45,816 nt of DNA from Candidatus Hebobacteria bacterium (GCA_029821885.1 JALGXV010000001.1:1-45816); one strand, 5' to 3'; positions 9,305-18,570 are shown, counted from the first letter of the stretch. Notes: generated by a model from the letters alone, not told the origin. A program made the numbers and translations.

Positions 9305-10180
9305 ATGAAGGTGGCGGTCTTCACGGATGAAGTCTCCCAGGAGCTGGACGCAGCCCTGAAGCTGGCCGTCCGCTACCGGCTGGACGGTGTCGAGCTTCGG
9401 ACGGTATGGAGCAAGCCGGTGCAGCACCTCTCGCAAGAGGAAGTCGACCGCGTACGGTCCTCTCTTCAGGATCACGAACTCAGTTGCGCTGCCATTGCCT
9501 CTCCGGTCTTCAAGTGCGAGCTGGACGACGAGGCGGCCCAGCGCGACCATCTGGACTATCTCCGGAGCTGCATCCGGGTCGCGAAGCGGCTGGGCACGGG
9601 TATTATACGCGTGTTCACCTTTTGGAAGCGCGGCCCGTCCGAACCGGTATGGGAGCGCGTGAAGCGGCAGTTCCGGCCGGCCATCCCGATTGCGCAGCAG
9701 GAGGGGGTCACCCTCGGAATTGAGAACGAGCATTCGACCTATGTGGCCACTGCGGCGGAGATGAAGCGGTTTGTCGCAGAGATGGACTCCCCGGCCGTCC
9801 GCGTCGTGTGGGACCCATGCAACGAGATCCACGCGGAAGGGGGAATCACTCCCTACCCCGACGCCTACGAGCTGGTGCGGCCGGCCACGGTCCACGTACA
9901 CGTGAAGGACGCGGTGAAGGACGCGGCGACAGGGCAACCGCGCCTCACGCCCGTGGGCGAGGGCATGGTCGACTGGAAGGGTCAGTTGCTGGACCTTCTG
10001 CGAGCAGGCTACGAGGGCTACATCTCGCTCGAGACGCACTGGCGGCCGCAAGCTCTCCCCGAGAACGCGCTCAATCAGCCCGGGGGAGAGGGATTCTCCG
10101 ATGTCGGGGAGTACGCGAGCGACGTCTGCCTGTCCAACCTGATGGAGATACTGGCCGACGCGCGCCGCGAGGAGAACTAG
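9305..10180 (+). CDS. Sugar phosphate isomerase/epimerase-like TIM barrel (AP-endonuclease 2 family)
   Basis: This 291-residue protein starts MKVAVFTDEVSQELDAALKLA. It carries the xylose-isomerase-like barrel motifs: DGVELRTVWSK at strand 2, GIENEHSTYVATA near residue 140, VVWDPCNEIHAEGG near residue 168, HVHVKDAV near 198, and YEGYISLETHW near 240. The Glu, Asp, His and Glu in these strands are the usual divalent-metal ligands. Relatives isomerise or epimerise sugars or inositols in catabolism. AGGAGG precedes ATG 9305 by about 10 bases. It is tail-to-tail with the epimerase gene, sharing a CTAG in which each strand reads its TAG stop. The specific substrate is unknown. Confidence 0.85.
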   Translation: MKVAVFTDEVSQELDAALKLAVRYRLDGVELRTVWSKPVQHLSQEEVDRVRSSLQDHELSCAAIASPVFKCELDDEAAQRDHLDYLRSCIRVAKRLGTGIIRVFTFWKRGPSEPVWERVKRQFRPAIPIAQQEGVTLGIENEHSTYVATAAEMKRFVAEMDSPAVRVVWDPCNEIHAEGGITPYPDAYELVRPATVHVHVKDAVKDAATGQPRLTPVGEGMVDWKGQLLDLLRAGYEGYISLETHWRPQALPENALNQPGGEGFSDVGEYASDVCLSNLMEILADARREEN

Positions 10181-11142
10181 ACCCCAAGCTTGTGTCCCTG
10201 CTCCTCGATGAGCTCGTCCTCGCGCGGGTAGTCGAAGGGACCGTCGATCCCCGGCCAGGACCAATCCTCAGGCCTCGGTTTCTGGCAGAGCCATGCCAGT
10301 GTCAACTCCAGTCCATCCCGCGGTATCATCCGGTCTCGGTAGCGGAGTTGTGCCCTCGCCTTGCGAAGGTCGAAGAAGCACGTGTGGTCATACGGCGTCC
10401 GCCAGAGATTGCCGGGAACCGAGTAGATCTCCCATTCGTGATCCAGCGCGCGCGCCACGCCGCGGACGAGCTGGGCCAGCGTATGGAGCTTCTCTTCCCC
10501 GAGGTTGTAGACCGGTCCCCGCGAGCGGGCGGACAGGAGAGCCTGGGTCACCCCTCTCGACATGTTCTGGACGAAGCCGCGGTGGCAGATGTGGAGCCCC
10601 GCGTCCGGCACTGCAATCCTCGTCCTTCCATCCATCGCTCGCTTGGCAAAGAACCACTCCGCACACCTCGGGTCCCTCGGCCCGTAAAGCGCCGCCAGCC
10701 GGATAATGACAGCAGGAGCACCATCCTCCACCGCGTGCAGCACAGTCTGATCGGCCCCGATCTGGGCGGCCACCTGCGGGGGAGAGTTCTCGGCTGGGGC
10801 GAGCTCTGTTTCCTCGTCCACCGGACACATCGGGGCCGATCCGTAAACAGCGGCAGAGCTGAGGTGGACGGAGCGCTCGACACGTCCCTTGCAGGCGGCG
10901 ATCACGGTCTCCGCCTGCTCCGGCCGATCGTGCAGCATGTCCACAACTCCATCGGCACCCCACTCGTCGATCGCGTCGGCGAGCGCACCTTCAGTGCGCG
11001 AGCTGCCGCGGACAGATGTGACCCCCTCGCCGAAGTTGTGTGAGGCGTTGGCGAGGGCGGCCACCTCGCATCCGCGCTCGAGGAAGTCACGCGCGACGAA
11101 CGGCGCGAAGAACTCGGTTGCCCCTATCAGCAGCACTCTCAC
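10177..11142 (-). CDS. NAD(P)-dependent epimerase/dehydratase (extended SDR)
   Basis: This 321-residue protein opens MRVLLIGATEFFAPFVARDF, a variant of the GxxGxxG Rossmann loop (GATEFFA) with weakened glycine spacing. It has the SDR pattern SSAAVYG near residue 95, but the usual YxxxK catalytic pair is not evident, so it may be an atypical or non-catalytic member. NAD-dependent sugar epimerases and UDP-sugar or nucleoside-diphosphate-sugar reductases are the nearest relatives. The start is GTG 11142 with GGGAGG seven bases upstream. It lies 30 bp downstream of the alkaline phosphatase on the same strand, so the two are probably co-transcribed. Confidence 0.75.
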   Translation of the reverse strand: MRVLLIGATEFFAPFVARDFLERGCEVAALANASHNFGEGVTSVRGSSRTEGALADAIDEWGADGVVDMLHDRPEQAETVIAACKGRVERSVHLSSAAVYGSAPMCPVDEETELAPAENSPPQVAAQIGADQTVLHAVEDGAPAVIIRLAALYGPRDPRCAEWFFAKRAMDGRTRIAVPDAGLHICHRGFVQNMSRGVTQALLSARSRGPVYNLGEEKLHTLAQLVRGVARALDHEWEIYSVPGNLWRTPYDHTCFFDLRKARAQLRYRDRMIPRDGLELTLAWLCQKPRPEDWSWPGIDGPFDYPREDELIEEQGHKLGV

Positions 11143-11172
11143 CGGCGCGCCTCCCGAGCCATCAGCCTCCGC

Positions 11173-12237
11173 TCATTCGGGAAAGCTGCCGAGCCCGACG
11201 ACCTCGGCAATCCGCCTGGGGACATCCGTGTTGTCGATCTGACCTGTGAAGCGTTGGGCACGGGGGCCGAAGGCGAGAACGCGCACAGGGGTGTCAGTGT
11301 GGCCGCCCGTCGTGAACTTGCCTTCTGGTGTCAAGCCCCCTGTCTCGTGGTCGGCCGTCACTACCACCAGGGTCGAACCGTCGTCGCGAGCGAAATCGAG
11401 CGCGGTCACAACAGCGGCGTCGAGCAGCCCCACTCGCTCGATGGCCGCCTCCAGCTTGTGGTCGTGGCACTCCCAGTCGATCCGCGCTTCCTCTACGACG
11501 AGGAAGAAGCCCTTCGGGTTCTTGCCCAGACGAGCGAGGGCGGCGGACACCATCTCGGCAGGCGTTGGCCCCGTGTCGTCCTCGAAGAGGCCCACGATCC
11601 TGTTGCCCTTCGCCTGTCGCAGCTCGTCCCCGGTGAAGACGACTTCGTAGCCTGCTCCGCGCATCTCGGCGACCAGGTCGCGTCCGTCCTCCCGCTCCCC
11701 GCCAGCTGACTTGGGAAGGAACCATCCCTTCCAGAAGCCCAGCATCACGTCCACGCCGGAGGCGGCGATCTGGGCTGCGATCTTCTCCCGCTCGCCCCTG
11801 CTCTCGACGTGAGCGGCGAAGCTTGCGGGGGTTGCGCCATGCAGGGCGTCGGTCGTGATGATCCCCGTACTCCTTCCGGCCGCCCGAGCGCGCTCCAGTA
11901 TCGTCTCCAGATGACGGCCGTCAGGCGCGACGCCAACCATGCCGTTGTTCGTCTTGCGGCCGGTCGCCAGGGCGGTTCCGGCGGCGGCCGAGTCTGTCAC
12001 GTCGCTGTCGGCGGAGTGGGTCGTCAGCGTGCCGGAGAACGGCGTGCGCTCCATTGCAAGCGGTTCGCCTCCGCTCGCCTTCCGTGCGAGGTGTATCTGC
12101 AGCGGTCCCATGCCATCACCGATCAGCAGGATTGCGCTGTCCGCCGCCTTCTCGCCAGATACCGGGACGGCGCATGCGACACACAGCAGCCCCGCACACA
12201 GCAGAATACATGCCAAACGAGTACCTCGTAAGCGCAT
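11173..12237 (-). CDS. phoA: Exported alkaline phosphatase
   Basis: This 354-residue protein has a signal peptide (residues 1-29, LACILLCAGLLCVACAVPVSG, possibly a lipoprotein given the Cys). Active-site blocks of the PhoA superfamily are present: GDGMGPLQ near residue 40 (metal Asp), VTDSAAAGTALATG near residue 80 (the Ser in DSAAAG is the nucleophile), EARIDWECHDH near residue 250 and VTADHETGGL near residue 295. Family members are zinc/magnesium phosphomonoesterases in the periplasm or outside the cell. It is shorter than E. coli PhoA (471 residues), so it is a compact variant. GGAGG lies nine bases before ATG 12237. It diverges from the isocitrate dehydrogenase gene. The symbol is by family only. 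Confidence 0.85.
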   Translation of the reverse strand: MRLRGTRLACILLCAGLLCVACAVPVSGEKAADSAILLIGDGMGPLQIHLARKASGGEPLAMERTPFSGTLTTHSADSDVTDSAAAGTALATGRKTNNGMVGVAPDGRHLETILERARAAGRSTGIITTDALHGATPASFAAHVESRGEREKIAAQIAASGVDVMLGFWKGWFLPKSAGGEREDGRDLVAEMRGAGYEVVFTGDELRQAKGNRIVGLFEDDTGPTPAEMVSAALARLGKNPKGFFLVVEEARIDWECHDHKLEAAIERVGLLDAAVVTALDFARDDGSTLVVVTADHETGGLTPEGKFTTGGHTDTPVRVLAFGPRAQRFTGQIDNTDVPRRIAEVVGLGSFPE

Positions 12238-12371
12238 CAGACTATTCCTCCAAGGATTCCCTCTGCAACAATACCCGACGTTCGCCGAGTAGGGCTCGCA
12301 TCCTCCCTTTGGCTAGAAGGCAGAAGCTTGATTGAGGACGCTCATTCGTCGTGTCGGCATCCGAACGTTTC

Positions 12372-12406
12372 TGCTATAATCCATACCCACATCAACTGCG
12401 AGGAGG
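12372..12406 (+). promoter_or_regulatory. Extended -10 promoter and Shine-Dalgarno for the isocitrate dehydrogenase gene
   Basis: TGCTATAAT at 12372-12380 is a full extended -10 element (TGn plus TATAAT). No good -35 box is visible at the expected distance, as is normal for extended -10 promoters. A strong AGGAGG at 12401-12406 lies ten bases before ATG 12417. These decide the start of the gene. Confidence 0.65.
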
Positions 12407-12416
12407 ACCGAACTTA

Positions 12417-13487
12417 ATGGCTCATACTGTAACCCTCGTGCCCGGCGACGGCGTCGGGCCGGAGCTGACCGCGGCCGCGCGGCGCGTGTTGGATGCCAGT
12501 GGCGCCAGTATCGAGTGGGAGGTGCAAGAGGCTGGCCTGGCAGTCATGGAGGAGGAGGGCACGCCGCTGCCGGAGCGCGTCTTGGAGTCCATTCGCCGCA
12601 ACAAGGTGGCCCTGAAGGGGCCCATCACGACGCCCCGGGGAGGGGGGTTCCGCTCCGTCAACGTCGCTCTGCGAAAAGCTCTCGATCTGTACGCGTGCCT
12701 CCGCCCGTGTAAGCACTATCCTGGTGTGAGAACACGCTTCGAGGATGTGGATCTAGTCGTCGTTCGGGAGAACACCGAGGACCTCTACGCGGGAGTCGAG
12801 TTCGAGGAGGGCACCAAGGAGGCCGCTCAGGTCATCAGTCTCTCCGATGATCGGATTCGACACGACGCCGCCATCTCCATCAAGCCAATCTCAGCCTTTG
12901 CCTCCGAGCGCATCGTCGACTTCGCCTTCCGTTATGCCCGAGACAACGGCCGGCGCAAAGTCACCGCCGTCGCCAAGGACAACATCATGAAGGCGACGGA
13001 CGGCCTTTTCTATCGCACGGCCCGCGAGGTGGCGAAGCGTTATGAGGGCCAGGTCGAATATCACGAGTGGCTGGTAGACGCGATGTGCATGCAGCTCGTT
13101 CAGAAGCCAGAGCTGTACGATGTGCTCGTCATGCCCAACCTCTATGGGGACATCCTCTCCGACTTGTGCGCCGGCCTCGTGGGGGGACTTGGCGTTGCGC
13201 CCGGGGCAAACTTGGGTGACGACATTGCAGTCTTCGAGCCCATTCACGGCTCGGCGCCGAAGTACGCGGGGCAGAACAAAGTCAACCCGACCGCGCTCAT
13301 CTTGTCGGGCGTCCTGATGCTTCGGCATCTGGGCGAGAGGGAGGCGGCCGATCGGGTCGAGAACGCCGCCGCCGCGGTAATCGCTGAAGGGAAAGACGTG
13401 ACCTATGACCTGAAGCCGACGCGCGACGACCCGACCGCGGTTGGCACCAGTGAGATGGCCGACGCAATCATCGCCAGGATGGGGTGA
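12417..13487 (+). CDS. NAD-dependent isocitrate/isopropylmalate-type dehydrogenase
   Basis: This 356-residue protein opens [20 protein letters not shown]. It carries the full beta-decarboxylating dehydrogenase pattern: [21 protein letters not shown] near residue 80, [10 protein letters not shown] near residue 117, [10 protein letters not shown] near residue 188, the metal site NLYGDILSD near residue 242, and the NAD loop [12 protein letters not shown] near residue 280. The SVNVALRK segment and the [13 protein letters not shown] region match NAD-linked isocitrate dehydrogenase better than LeuB, but homoisocitrate or tartrate dehydrogenase cannot be excluded. An in-frame ATG-free extension upstream overlaps the promoter and is rejected. 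The next gene starts 39 bases later, after a hairpin. Confidence 0.9.
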   Translation: MAHTVTLVPGDGVGPELTAAARRVLDASGASIEWEVQEAGLAVMEEEGTPLPERVLESIRRNKVALKGPITTPRGGGFRSVNVALRKALDLYACLRPCKHYPGVRTRFEDVDLVVVRENTEDLYAGVEFEEGTKEAAQVISLSDDRIRHDAAISIKPISAFASERIVDFAFRYARDNGRRKVTAVAKDNIMKATDGLFYRTAREVAKRYEGQVEYHEWLVDAMCMQLVQKPELYDVLVMPNLYGDILSDLCAGLVGGLGVAPGANLGDDIAVFEPIHGSAPKYAGQNKVNPTALILSGVLMLRHLGEREAADRVENAAAAVIAEGKDVTYDLKPTRDDPTAVGTSEMADAIIARMG

Positions 13488-13490
13488 TGT

Positions 13491-13511
13491 GGCAGGAGGC
13501 AAGCTCCTGCC
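13491..13511. repeat. Perfect 8-bp stem-loop between the dehydrogenase and DUF362 genes
   Basis: GGCAGGAG (13491-13498), a five-base loop GCAAG, and CTCCTGCC (13504-13511) form an uninterrupted stem three bases after the dehydrogenase stop. No T-run follows, so it is not a standard terminator. It could protect the 3' end of the upstream message, act as an intergenic attenuator, or belong to a dispersed palindromic repeat family. No second copy was noticed in this window. Confidence 0.6.
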
Positions 13512-13526
13512 GAACAGGATGGTGAG

Positions 13527-14735
13527 ATGCAGGTCTCTATCGTCCGGGCACAAGCGCCGATCAATCATGCTACTGTAGGTGAGGCCGTGGCCCGAGCGGT
13601 CTCGCTCGTCTGCCGTCCGCGTGACCTCATCACGCCGGGGGCAACGGTGGTGCTCAAGCCCAACGTGTTCGCGCCTCGCCCGGCGCCGACGACGACTGAC
13701 CCCCGCGTGGTGGTGGCGGTCGGGGAGCTGTGCCGGGAGGCTGGAGCCGGCCGCGTCATCGTCGCCGAGGGTCGTAGCATCTCAACCGCGCGCTATCGGA
13801 AAGGCGCCAGCACCACGAGGGGGTGCTTTGAGGCCGTGGGCATGGATCGGGCCGTCTCGGAGGCCGGCTTCGACATCGTGTACCTCGAGGAGGATGAGTC
13901 CCGCGAGATCGAGGTGCCCGGCGGCCAGGTGCTTCGCCGGGCGAGCGTTCCGAGGACCATCCTCGAGGCCGACATCTTCATCAACATACCGGTGATGAAG
14001 ATACACAGCTTGACCCTGGTGACGCTTGCCATCAAGAACCTCCACGGCATCGTCTCCGACTACGACAAACTCTATCAGCACTGCTATCGCGAACTCGCGC
14101 TGGCACGAAAGCTGACCGATATCCTGGGAATACGCCGCGTCGACTTGAACGTGATGGACGCCCTGCTAGGGCAGGAGGCGGACCACGCAGCAGACGGCCG
14201 GCCCGTGGAGATGGGGCTCATCCTCGCCAGCCGCGACGCGGTGGCGTTGGACGCCATCGCGGGCCTGATCATGGGCATCGACCCCGCCGAAGTGGACACC
14301 ACACGACTTGCCGCGGAGGCCGGCCTCGGGGAGGCCGGCCCCGAGCGCATCGAAGTCATGGGCGAGCCGGTGGCGGCCGTGAAGCGCCCGTTCGAACGAC
14401 CTGACGTCGAACTCTCAGAAGCGAAGTTCCCCGGGCTGCGCCTGTACGCAGGCGACCACTGCCTGTCCTGCACCTACTACATCCGCCGGGGACTGGACAG
14501 GCTGAGGCAGGAGGGCCTGCTCGACGAACGCCATCCCTTGGCCGTCGTTGTGGGGAAGGACCCTGACGTTCCCGGTGACCTCGCGTGTCCGGTGGCCATT
14601 CTCGGCGACTGCGCCCTTGGCTCGGAGAGCGTGAAGCCGCTTCGTGACCGGCTCCTGCTGCGCGGCAAGCTGAACGCTATCTACGCGTGCCCGCCCATGG
14701 AGTTCCGGATTCGGGCCGCCGACATGCTCGACTAG
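13527..14735 (+). CDS. DUF362 domain protein
   Basis: This 402-residue protein has the DUF362 signature: GATVVLKPNVFAPRPAP near residue 35, GAGRVIVAEGRS near residue 72, ADIFINIPVMKIHS near residue 150, VTLAIKNLHGIVSDYDK near residue 165, MDALLGQEADH near residue 212, and ALDAIAGLIMGIDP near residue 240. DUF362 proteins are often found with iron-sulfur ferredoxin domains in anaerobes and their function is poorly defined. Here the C-terminal third has only GDHCLSCTYYI (one CxxC near residue 312) and no full ferredoxin motif. Upstream lies a hairpin and the dehydrogenase gene. ATG 13527 is preceded by a weak purine stretch (GGATGGTGAG). Confidence 0.85.
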   Translation: MQVSIVRAQAPINHATVGEAVARAVSLVCRPRDLITPGATVVLKPNVFAPRPAPTTTDPRVVVAVGELCREAGAGRVIVAEGRSISTARYRKGASTTRGCFEAVGMDRAVSEAGFDIVYLEEDESREIEVPGGQVLRRASVPRTILEADIFINIPVMKIHSLTLVTLAIKNLHGIVSDYDKLYQHCYRELALARKLTDILGIRRVDLNVMDALLGQEADHAADGRPVEMGLILASRDAVALDAIAGLIMGIDPAEVDTTRLAAEAGLGEAGPERIEVMGEPVAAVKRPFERPDVELSEAKFPGLRLYAGDHCLSCTYYIRRGLDRLRQEGLLDERHPLAVVVGKDPDVPGDLACPVAILGDCALGSESVKPLRDRLLLRGKLNAIYACPPMEFRIRAADMLD

Positions 14736-14918
14736 CTGCGCCGCACGGCGCCGTCACGGCCAGTGCGGCCGCGGATCATGGGGGCGGCCGCCGAGCACAG
14801 GACTGCTGCGCGCGCCGAGGGAAGCCTTACCACGGCGCTCGCGGAGAGTGCCGCGAGGCGCTCGCGTGTTCCGCCCCAGTCGCGAGCGGCAACACCGCCC
14901 TCGCCCGGAGGTACGTCG

Positions 14919-16862
14919 GTGGCCAGGCTCGACCTCGCTCTGTGCCTGCACAATCATCAGCCGGTGGGCAACTTCGAGCACACCATAGAGAACGCCTATC
15001 GGCAGGCTTACCGGCCGTTGTTGGAGGCTGTCGCGCGGGCGCCGCACGTCAAGCTCGTGCTGCACTACTCCGGCTTCCTGCTTGCCTGGCTGAAGGACAA
15101 TCATCCCGAGACCTTCGACCAGATTGGTGATCTCGTCCACGGCGGCCGCGCCGAGCTTCTCACCGGGGGACTCTACGAGCCGATTCTCCCACTCATCCCC
15201 GATCGGGACAGACACGGCCAGATTGGGGCACTTACCTCCTACATAGAGCGCCACTTCGGAACCAGGCCCAACGGAATGTGGCTGGCCGAGCGCGTCTGGC
15301 AACCGGATCTCGTTGGGCCGCTCCAGAGGGCCGGGGTCCGCTACACGATCATCGACGACAACAACTTCGAGGCAGTGGGTATTGAGGAGAGGGACACGCT
15401 CGGCCATTTCACGGTCTCGGGTCCAAGTGGAGAGCGCGTCCAGGTCTTCCCAATCAACCGCACCCTCCGCCAGGCCGTCCCGTTCCAGAGTCCGGAGATC
15501 GTGGTCGAGCACCTCGGCGAGCTGGCCGGAGACGGCCACCGACTGGCGCTGTTCGCCGACGACGGCGAGAAGTTCGGCGAGTGGCCCGGCACTCATAAGC
15601 TCCTCTACGTGGAGGGGTGGCTGGAGCGTTTCCTGGAGCTCGTTGGTGAAAACAGCGAATGGCTGCACATCACGACCGTGGGCGATTTCCTCGAGGCCGT
15701 GCCGCCGAAAGGTGAGATCGAACTGCCGCCCGGCTCCTACGCAGAGATGATGGAGTGGTCCGGCGGCTCCTGGTGGGGCTTCCTGTCTCGCTACCCGGAG
15801 AGCAATCTCATGTATCGCAAGATGCTTGCCGTCAGCGACGCGGTGGCCGCGCTGCCCGAGGATCGGACCAACACCAAGGAGGCCCGCGACCGCCTCTACC
15901 GGGGCCAGTCGAACGATCCGTACTGGCACGGGGCGTTCGGCGGCCTCTATCTGCTTCACCTGCGGGCCGGCAACTACCGCAGCTTGCTGCGGGCCGAGAA
16001 CATCGCGCGACCGGGTCGCACACTGAGAACTGACGAAGTGGACTTCGACGGGGACGGCAACAAGGAGACCCTCATCACGTCGCCGCAGATGAACTGCTAT
16101 CTTCATCAGGTGGGCGGGCAGATCTTCGAGCTAGACTATCGCCCATTCGTCTGGAATCTCCTGGCCACCCTCGCCCGCAGGCCCGAGCCCTATCACGAGG
16201 AGCAGGACAGCGCTGAGTATGATTGGTACCCGCGGCGTGCTCTCGTCGATCACTTCTTCCGGGACGACGTGACCATTGACGCCTTCGCGGCCTGCCGATA
16301 CGGGGAGCAGGGAGACTTCGTCGATCAGCCATATGAAGTCGAGGTCGAAGAGGGCGACGGAGCGATGGCCGTCGCCCTCCGCCGCGAGGGGGGTGTGTGG
16401 GTCGGAGATGAGTTTCTGCCCGTGACGGTCAGCAAGCGCCTTTCCTTCGATCCCCAGGCGCCGAGAGTCGATGTGGCGTACGCGGTGGAGCACACAGGCG
16501 GCGATCCCCTCCCCCTGTGGTTCGCCTGTGAACTCAACCTGCTCCTCTCCTCCGCCAGTGGCGAAGGCCGGTACTGTGAGGTCGACGGCGCGCGCAGACC
16601 TGTTTCGTCCCGAAGTGAGAGCTACTCAGGCCTTGGGGCCCTTGCACTCGTGGACGAATGGATTGGCTTTCGTGTCAAGCTTGAGTTTGAGGAGGCCTGC
16701 GACATCTGGGTGTTTCCGATCGAAACACTCTCTCACGGACTCGAGGGCCTCAGTCGTTCTTACCAAGGCACCTGCGTTACTCCGCACTGGCGCATCGCTC
16801 CGGCCGCCGGGCGTCCCTGGTCGGGGCGATTCACCCTGGGGCTGTGTCCAGCTGAGGGCTAG
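14919..16862 (+). CDS. Glycoside hydrolase family 57 alpha-glucanotransferase/amylase
   Basis: This protein of about 647 residues begins VARLDLALCLHNHQPVGNFE, the standard GH57 N-terminus. The catalytic nucleophile region is GMWLAERVWQPDL (the Glu near residue 124). The general acid lies in LALFADDGEKFGEWPGTH (Asp near residue 210). A DUF1925-like middle and a DUF1926-like beta domain follow, as in 4-alpha-glucanotransferases of the Thermococcus type. Such enzymes act on alpha-1,4-glucans such as glycogen or maltodextrin, probably in the cytoplasm, as no signal peptide is present. The open frame starts at 14763, but GTG 14919 is chosen because GGAGG (14907-14911) lies seven bases upstream and family homology begins there. 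Confidence 0.9.
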   Translation: MARLDLALCLHNHQPVGNFEHTIENAYRQAYRPLLEAVARAPHVKLVLHYSGFLLAWLKDNHPETFDQIGDLVHGGRAELLTGGLYEPILPLIPDRDRHGQIGALTSYIERHFGTRPNGMWLAERVWQPDLVGPLQRAGVRYTIIDDNNFEAVGIEERDTLGHFTVSGPSGERVQVFPINRTLRQAVPFQSPEIVVEHLGELAGDGHRLALFADDGEKFGEWPGTHKLLYVEGWLERFLELVGENSEWLHITTVGDFLEAVPPKGEIELPPGSYAEMMEWSGGSWWGFLSRYPESNLMYRKMLAVSDAVAALPEDRTNTKEARDRLYRGQSNDPYWHGAFGGLYLLHLRAGNYRSLLRAENIARPGRTLRTDEVDFDGDGNKETLITSPQMNCYLHQVGGQIFELDYRPFVWNLLATLARRPEPYHEEQDSAEYDWYPRRALVDHFFRDDVTIDAFAACRYGEQGDFVDQPYEVEVEEGDGAMAVALRREGGVWVGDEFLPVTVSKRLSFDPQAPRVDVAYAVEHTGGDPLPLWFACELNLLLSSASGEGRYCEVDGARRPVSSRSESYSGLGALALVDEWIGFRVKLEFEEACDIWVFPIETLSHGLEGLSRSYQGTCVTPHWRIAPAAGRPWSGRFTLGLCPAEG

Positions 16863-16897
16863 CCTGCTGGCAGCACCTGCCGCGTAGCCGCCAAGAG

Positions 16898-18409
16898 CTA
16901 CTTCCTGCTCACCTCTACCTCAAGCCGATCCGGATTCGTGCCCGCCTGCGTCAGCGGAACGCGCCATGTCATCAGGTCATGTCGTGGGTAGTCTCCGCCG
17001 GCCTGAGCGAAACGAGCAGTCCACTCTCCGAAGTCGTAGACGAGATGGTCGCCATCGCCTATCAGCTCCTCGAAGGCCTCGCGAAGCGTCGAGAGCATCG
17101 GCCCGGCGCAGAAGCACTCGTGATGCAGACGGTAGAACTCAGGCACCACGAGCCACTGCCCTGGACCATCCTCGACTCGGGTCACCTCCTCAACCTTGTC
17201 CAGCCCTGAGTCAGCGGGCGCGAGGCGTGGCGGGAGGACGCACATCGCGCCTTCCTTCACACATCGCCGAACGGCCGCCATGGTTTCATCGCTGATCATC
17301 GCGCCGGTCAAGAAGATGAGCCGCAGCCCGGACAGTGTCTCATACTCGACCTCGTGGTCGTAGACGGCGACGTTCTCCACAGGGACGAAGAGGGTCCGGC
17401 AGCCGAAGCGCCGCGCTTCCCATTGATGGGAGACCGAATCGGTTCGGACGAAGCCGTGAGAGAGAAGGCTCCAGATGCTGAGCCATTCCGTGTTCTCCGG
17501 CCCCGCAGGCACGTGTCCATAGAGCGGACCCGGATACTCGCCGAGATACCTCTGCCGTTCGTCGAAGCACGTGTCGTCGAAGCGTATGATCGCCGTCTTG
17601 GGCCGGAAATCCCGCCACGAGTACGCCCTCGGGTGATCGGGGACGTAGTTCTGCAAGAAGTCCGCATAGGCGGCTTCGATCTCTTGGCCAACCGGATGGT
17701 TGTTCGACCGCCCGGCCCCGCCCTCCACGTAGATCTGACTTGCTCCGGACCAGTAGGCCAGGAGGAGGGCGGAGCGGAAGCGCTCGGCCGAGTGGCCGAT
17801 GGTCTCGTTGTGCCACCAGTAGTCCACATCGACCCAGAAGTCGACATCGTACTGCCGCGCCGCGCCCATCGCAACCGCCAACATCGCCGGCCCGCAGGTT
17901 TCCTTCAGGATCTTCGGGCTGACGGTGAGCCCGGCGAGCGCGGAAGTGTGCATCATCACCGGGAAGAGGAACTCCACAGCCGCCGGCTGGCCGGCCGCGG
18001 TGCAGGCCCCGTTCCTCTGGTGCAGAGCAGAGAGCACAGCTTCCCGCGCGGCGACCAGGCCAAGTCCCTCCGTCTCGGCGAGGAAGTGCTTCTCCCTATA
18101 GCCGTAGTACGCGATGACCGGCCAGTGCGCGTTGATCTGCATATGGTCGGCTTCATCAAGCATGAAGCCGAGGAAGCCTGAGCGCGCGGCCAGGTCCTGC
18201 TTGAGCTCCTCGGGCGGCACCCAGCCGAGGGGCGCGCCCTCGAAGTTGAGCACATACTGCACACCGCTCGAGTCGCAAGTGTCAAGCACCGATGGCAGCA
18301 GCTCGACCCTGTCTCGGAAGTGCAGGTCGACGAAGTCCACACCGAACCGCTTCGCCCTTTCGACAGCGTCCTCGGTGCCGGCAGTCAATCCGAACAATGG
18401 CTGGGTCAT
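16898..18409 (-). CDS. Uncharacterised protein, possibly a glycoside-hydrolase-like TIM barrel
   Basis: I do not recognise this ~503-residue protein with confidence. It begins MTQPLFGLTAGTEDAVERAK and has barrel-like strands: GVDFVDLHFRD, GVQYVLNFEGAP, GFLGFMLDEADHMQIN (an acidic DEAD stretch near residue 87) and YDVDFWVDVDYWWHNETIGHS. An aromatic-rich central region with YWSGASQIYVEGGAG follows. The C-terminal part (residues ~330-500) looks like a class I glutamine amidotransferase-like or beta-sandwich addition. The layout resembles secreted or cytoplasmic polysaccharide-active proteins, but there is no signal peptide. The upstream start options are rejected because GGAGG lies 9-12 bases before ATG 18409. 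The GH18-like gene lies 161 bp upstream on the same strand. Confidence 0.65.
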   Translation of the reverse strand: MTQPLFGLTAGTEDAVERAKRFGVDFVDLHFRDRVELLPSVLDTCDSSGVQYVLNFEGAPLGWVPPEELKQDLAARSGFLGFMLDEADHMQINAHWPVIAYYGYREKHFLAETEGLGLVAAREAVLSALHQRNGACTAAGQPAAVEFLFPVMMHTSALAGLTVSPKILKETCGPAMLAVAMGAARQYDVDFWVDVDYWWHNETIGHSAERFRSALLLAYWSGASQIYVEGGAGRSNNHPVGQEIEAAYADFLQNYVPDHPRAYSWRDFRPKTAIIRFDDTCFDERQRYLGEYPGPLYGHVPAGPENTEWLSIWSLLSHGFVRTDSVSHQWEARRFGCRTLFVPVENVAVYDHEVEYETLSGLRLIFLTGAMISDETMAAVRRCVKEGAMCVLPPRLAPADSGLDKVEEVTRVEDGPGQWLVVPEFYRLHHECFCAGPMLSTLREAFEELIGDGDHLVYDFGEWTARFAQAGGDYPRHDLMTWRVPLTQAGTNPDRLEVEVSRK

Positions 18410-18570
18410 CCTGGGGCCTCCTCCCTGCCCCCGGTCCTGGATGCAGCGCACGCCGCGCCCAAACCGGGAAGCTTGCACGACGATGATGGAATCGGTATCC
18501 TGCGCGGCCGGCGGGTTCCCTTCCGCGAGCAGGAGCAGTGCGCTCCGGCTCTCGCACCATGAAGCCGCGC

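Noticed and set aside
9902-9925. Tandem 12-base repeat (GTGAAGGACGCG twice)
   Set aside because: It is within a conserved coding stretch (VKDAVKDA) and is too short to be a separate element.
8276-10264. Long open frame antisense to the propeller and isomerase genes (minus strand)
   Set aside because: It lies opposite well-supported genes, has no family motifs and is a product of high GC content. The same holds for 14754-16106 (minus), 30705-32438 (plus) and 33531-34664 (plus).
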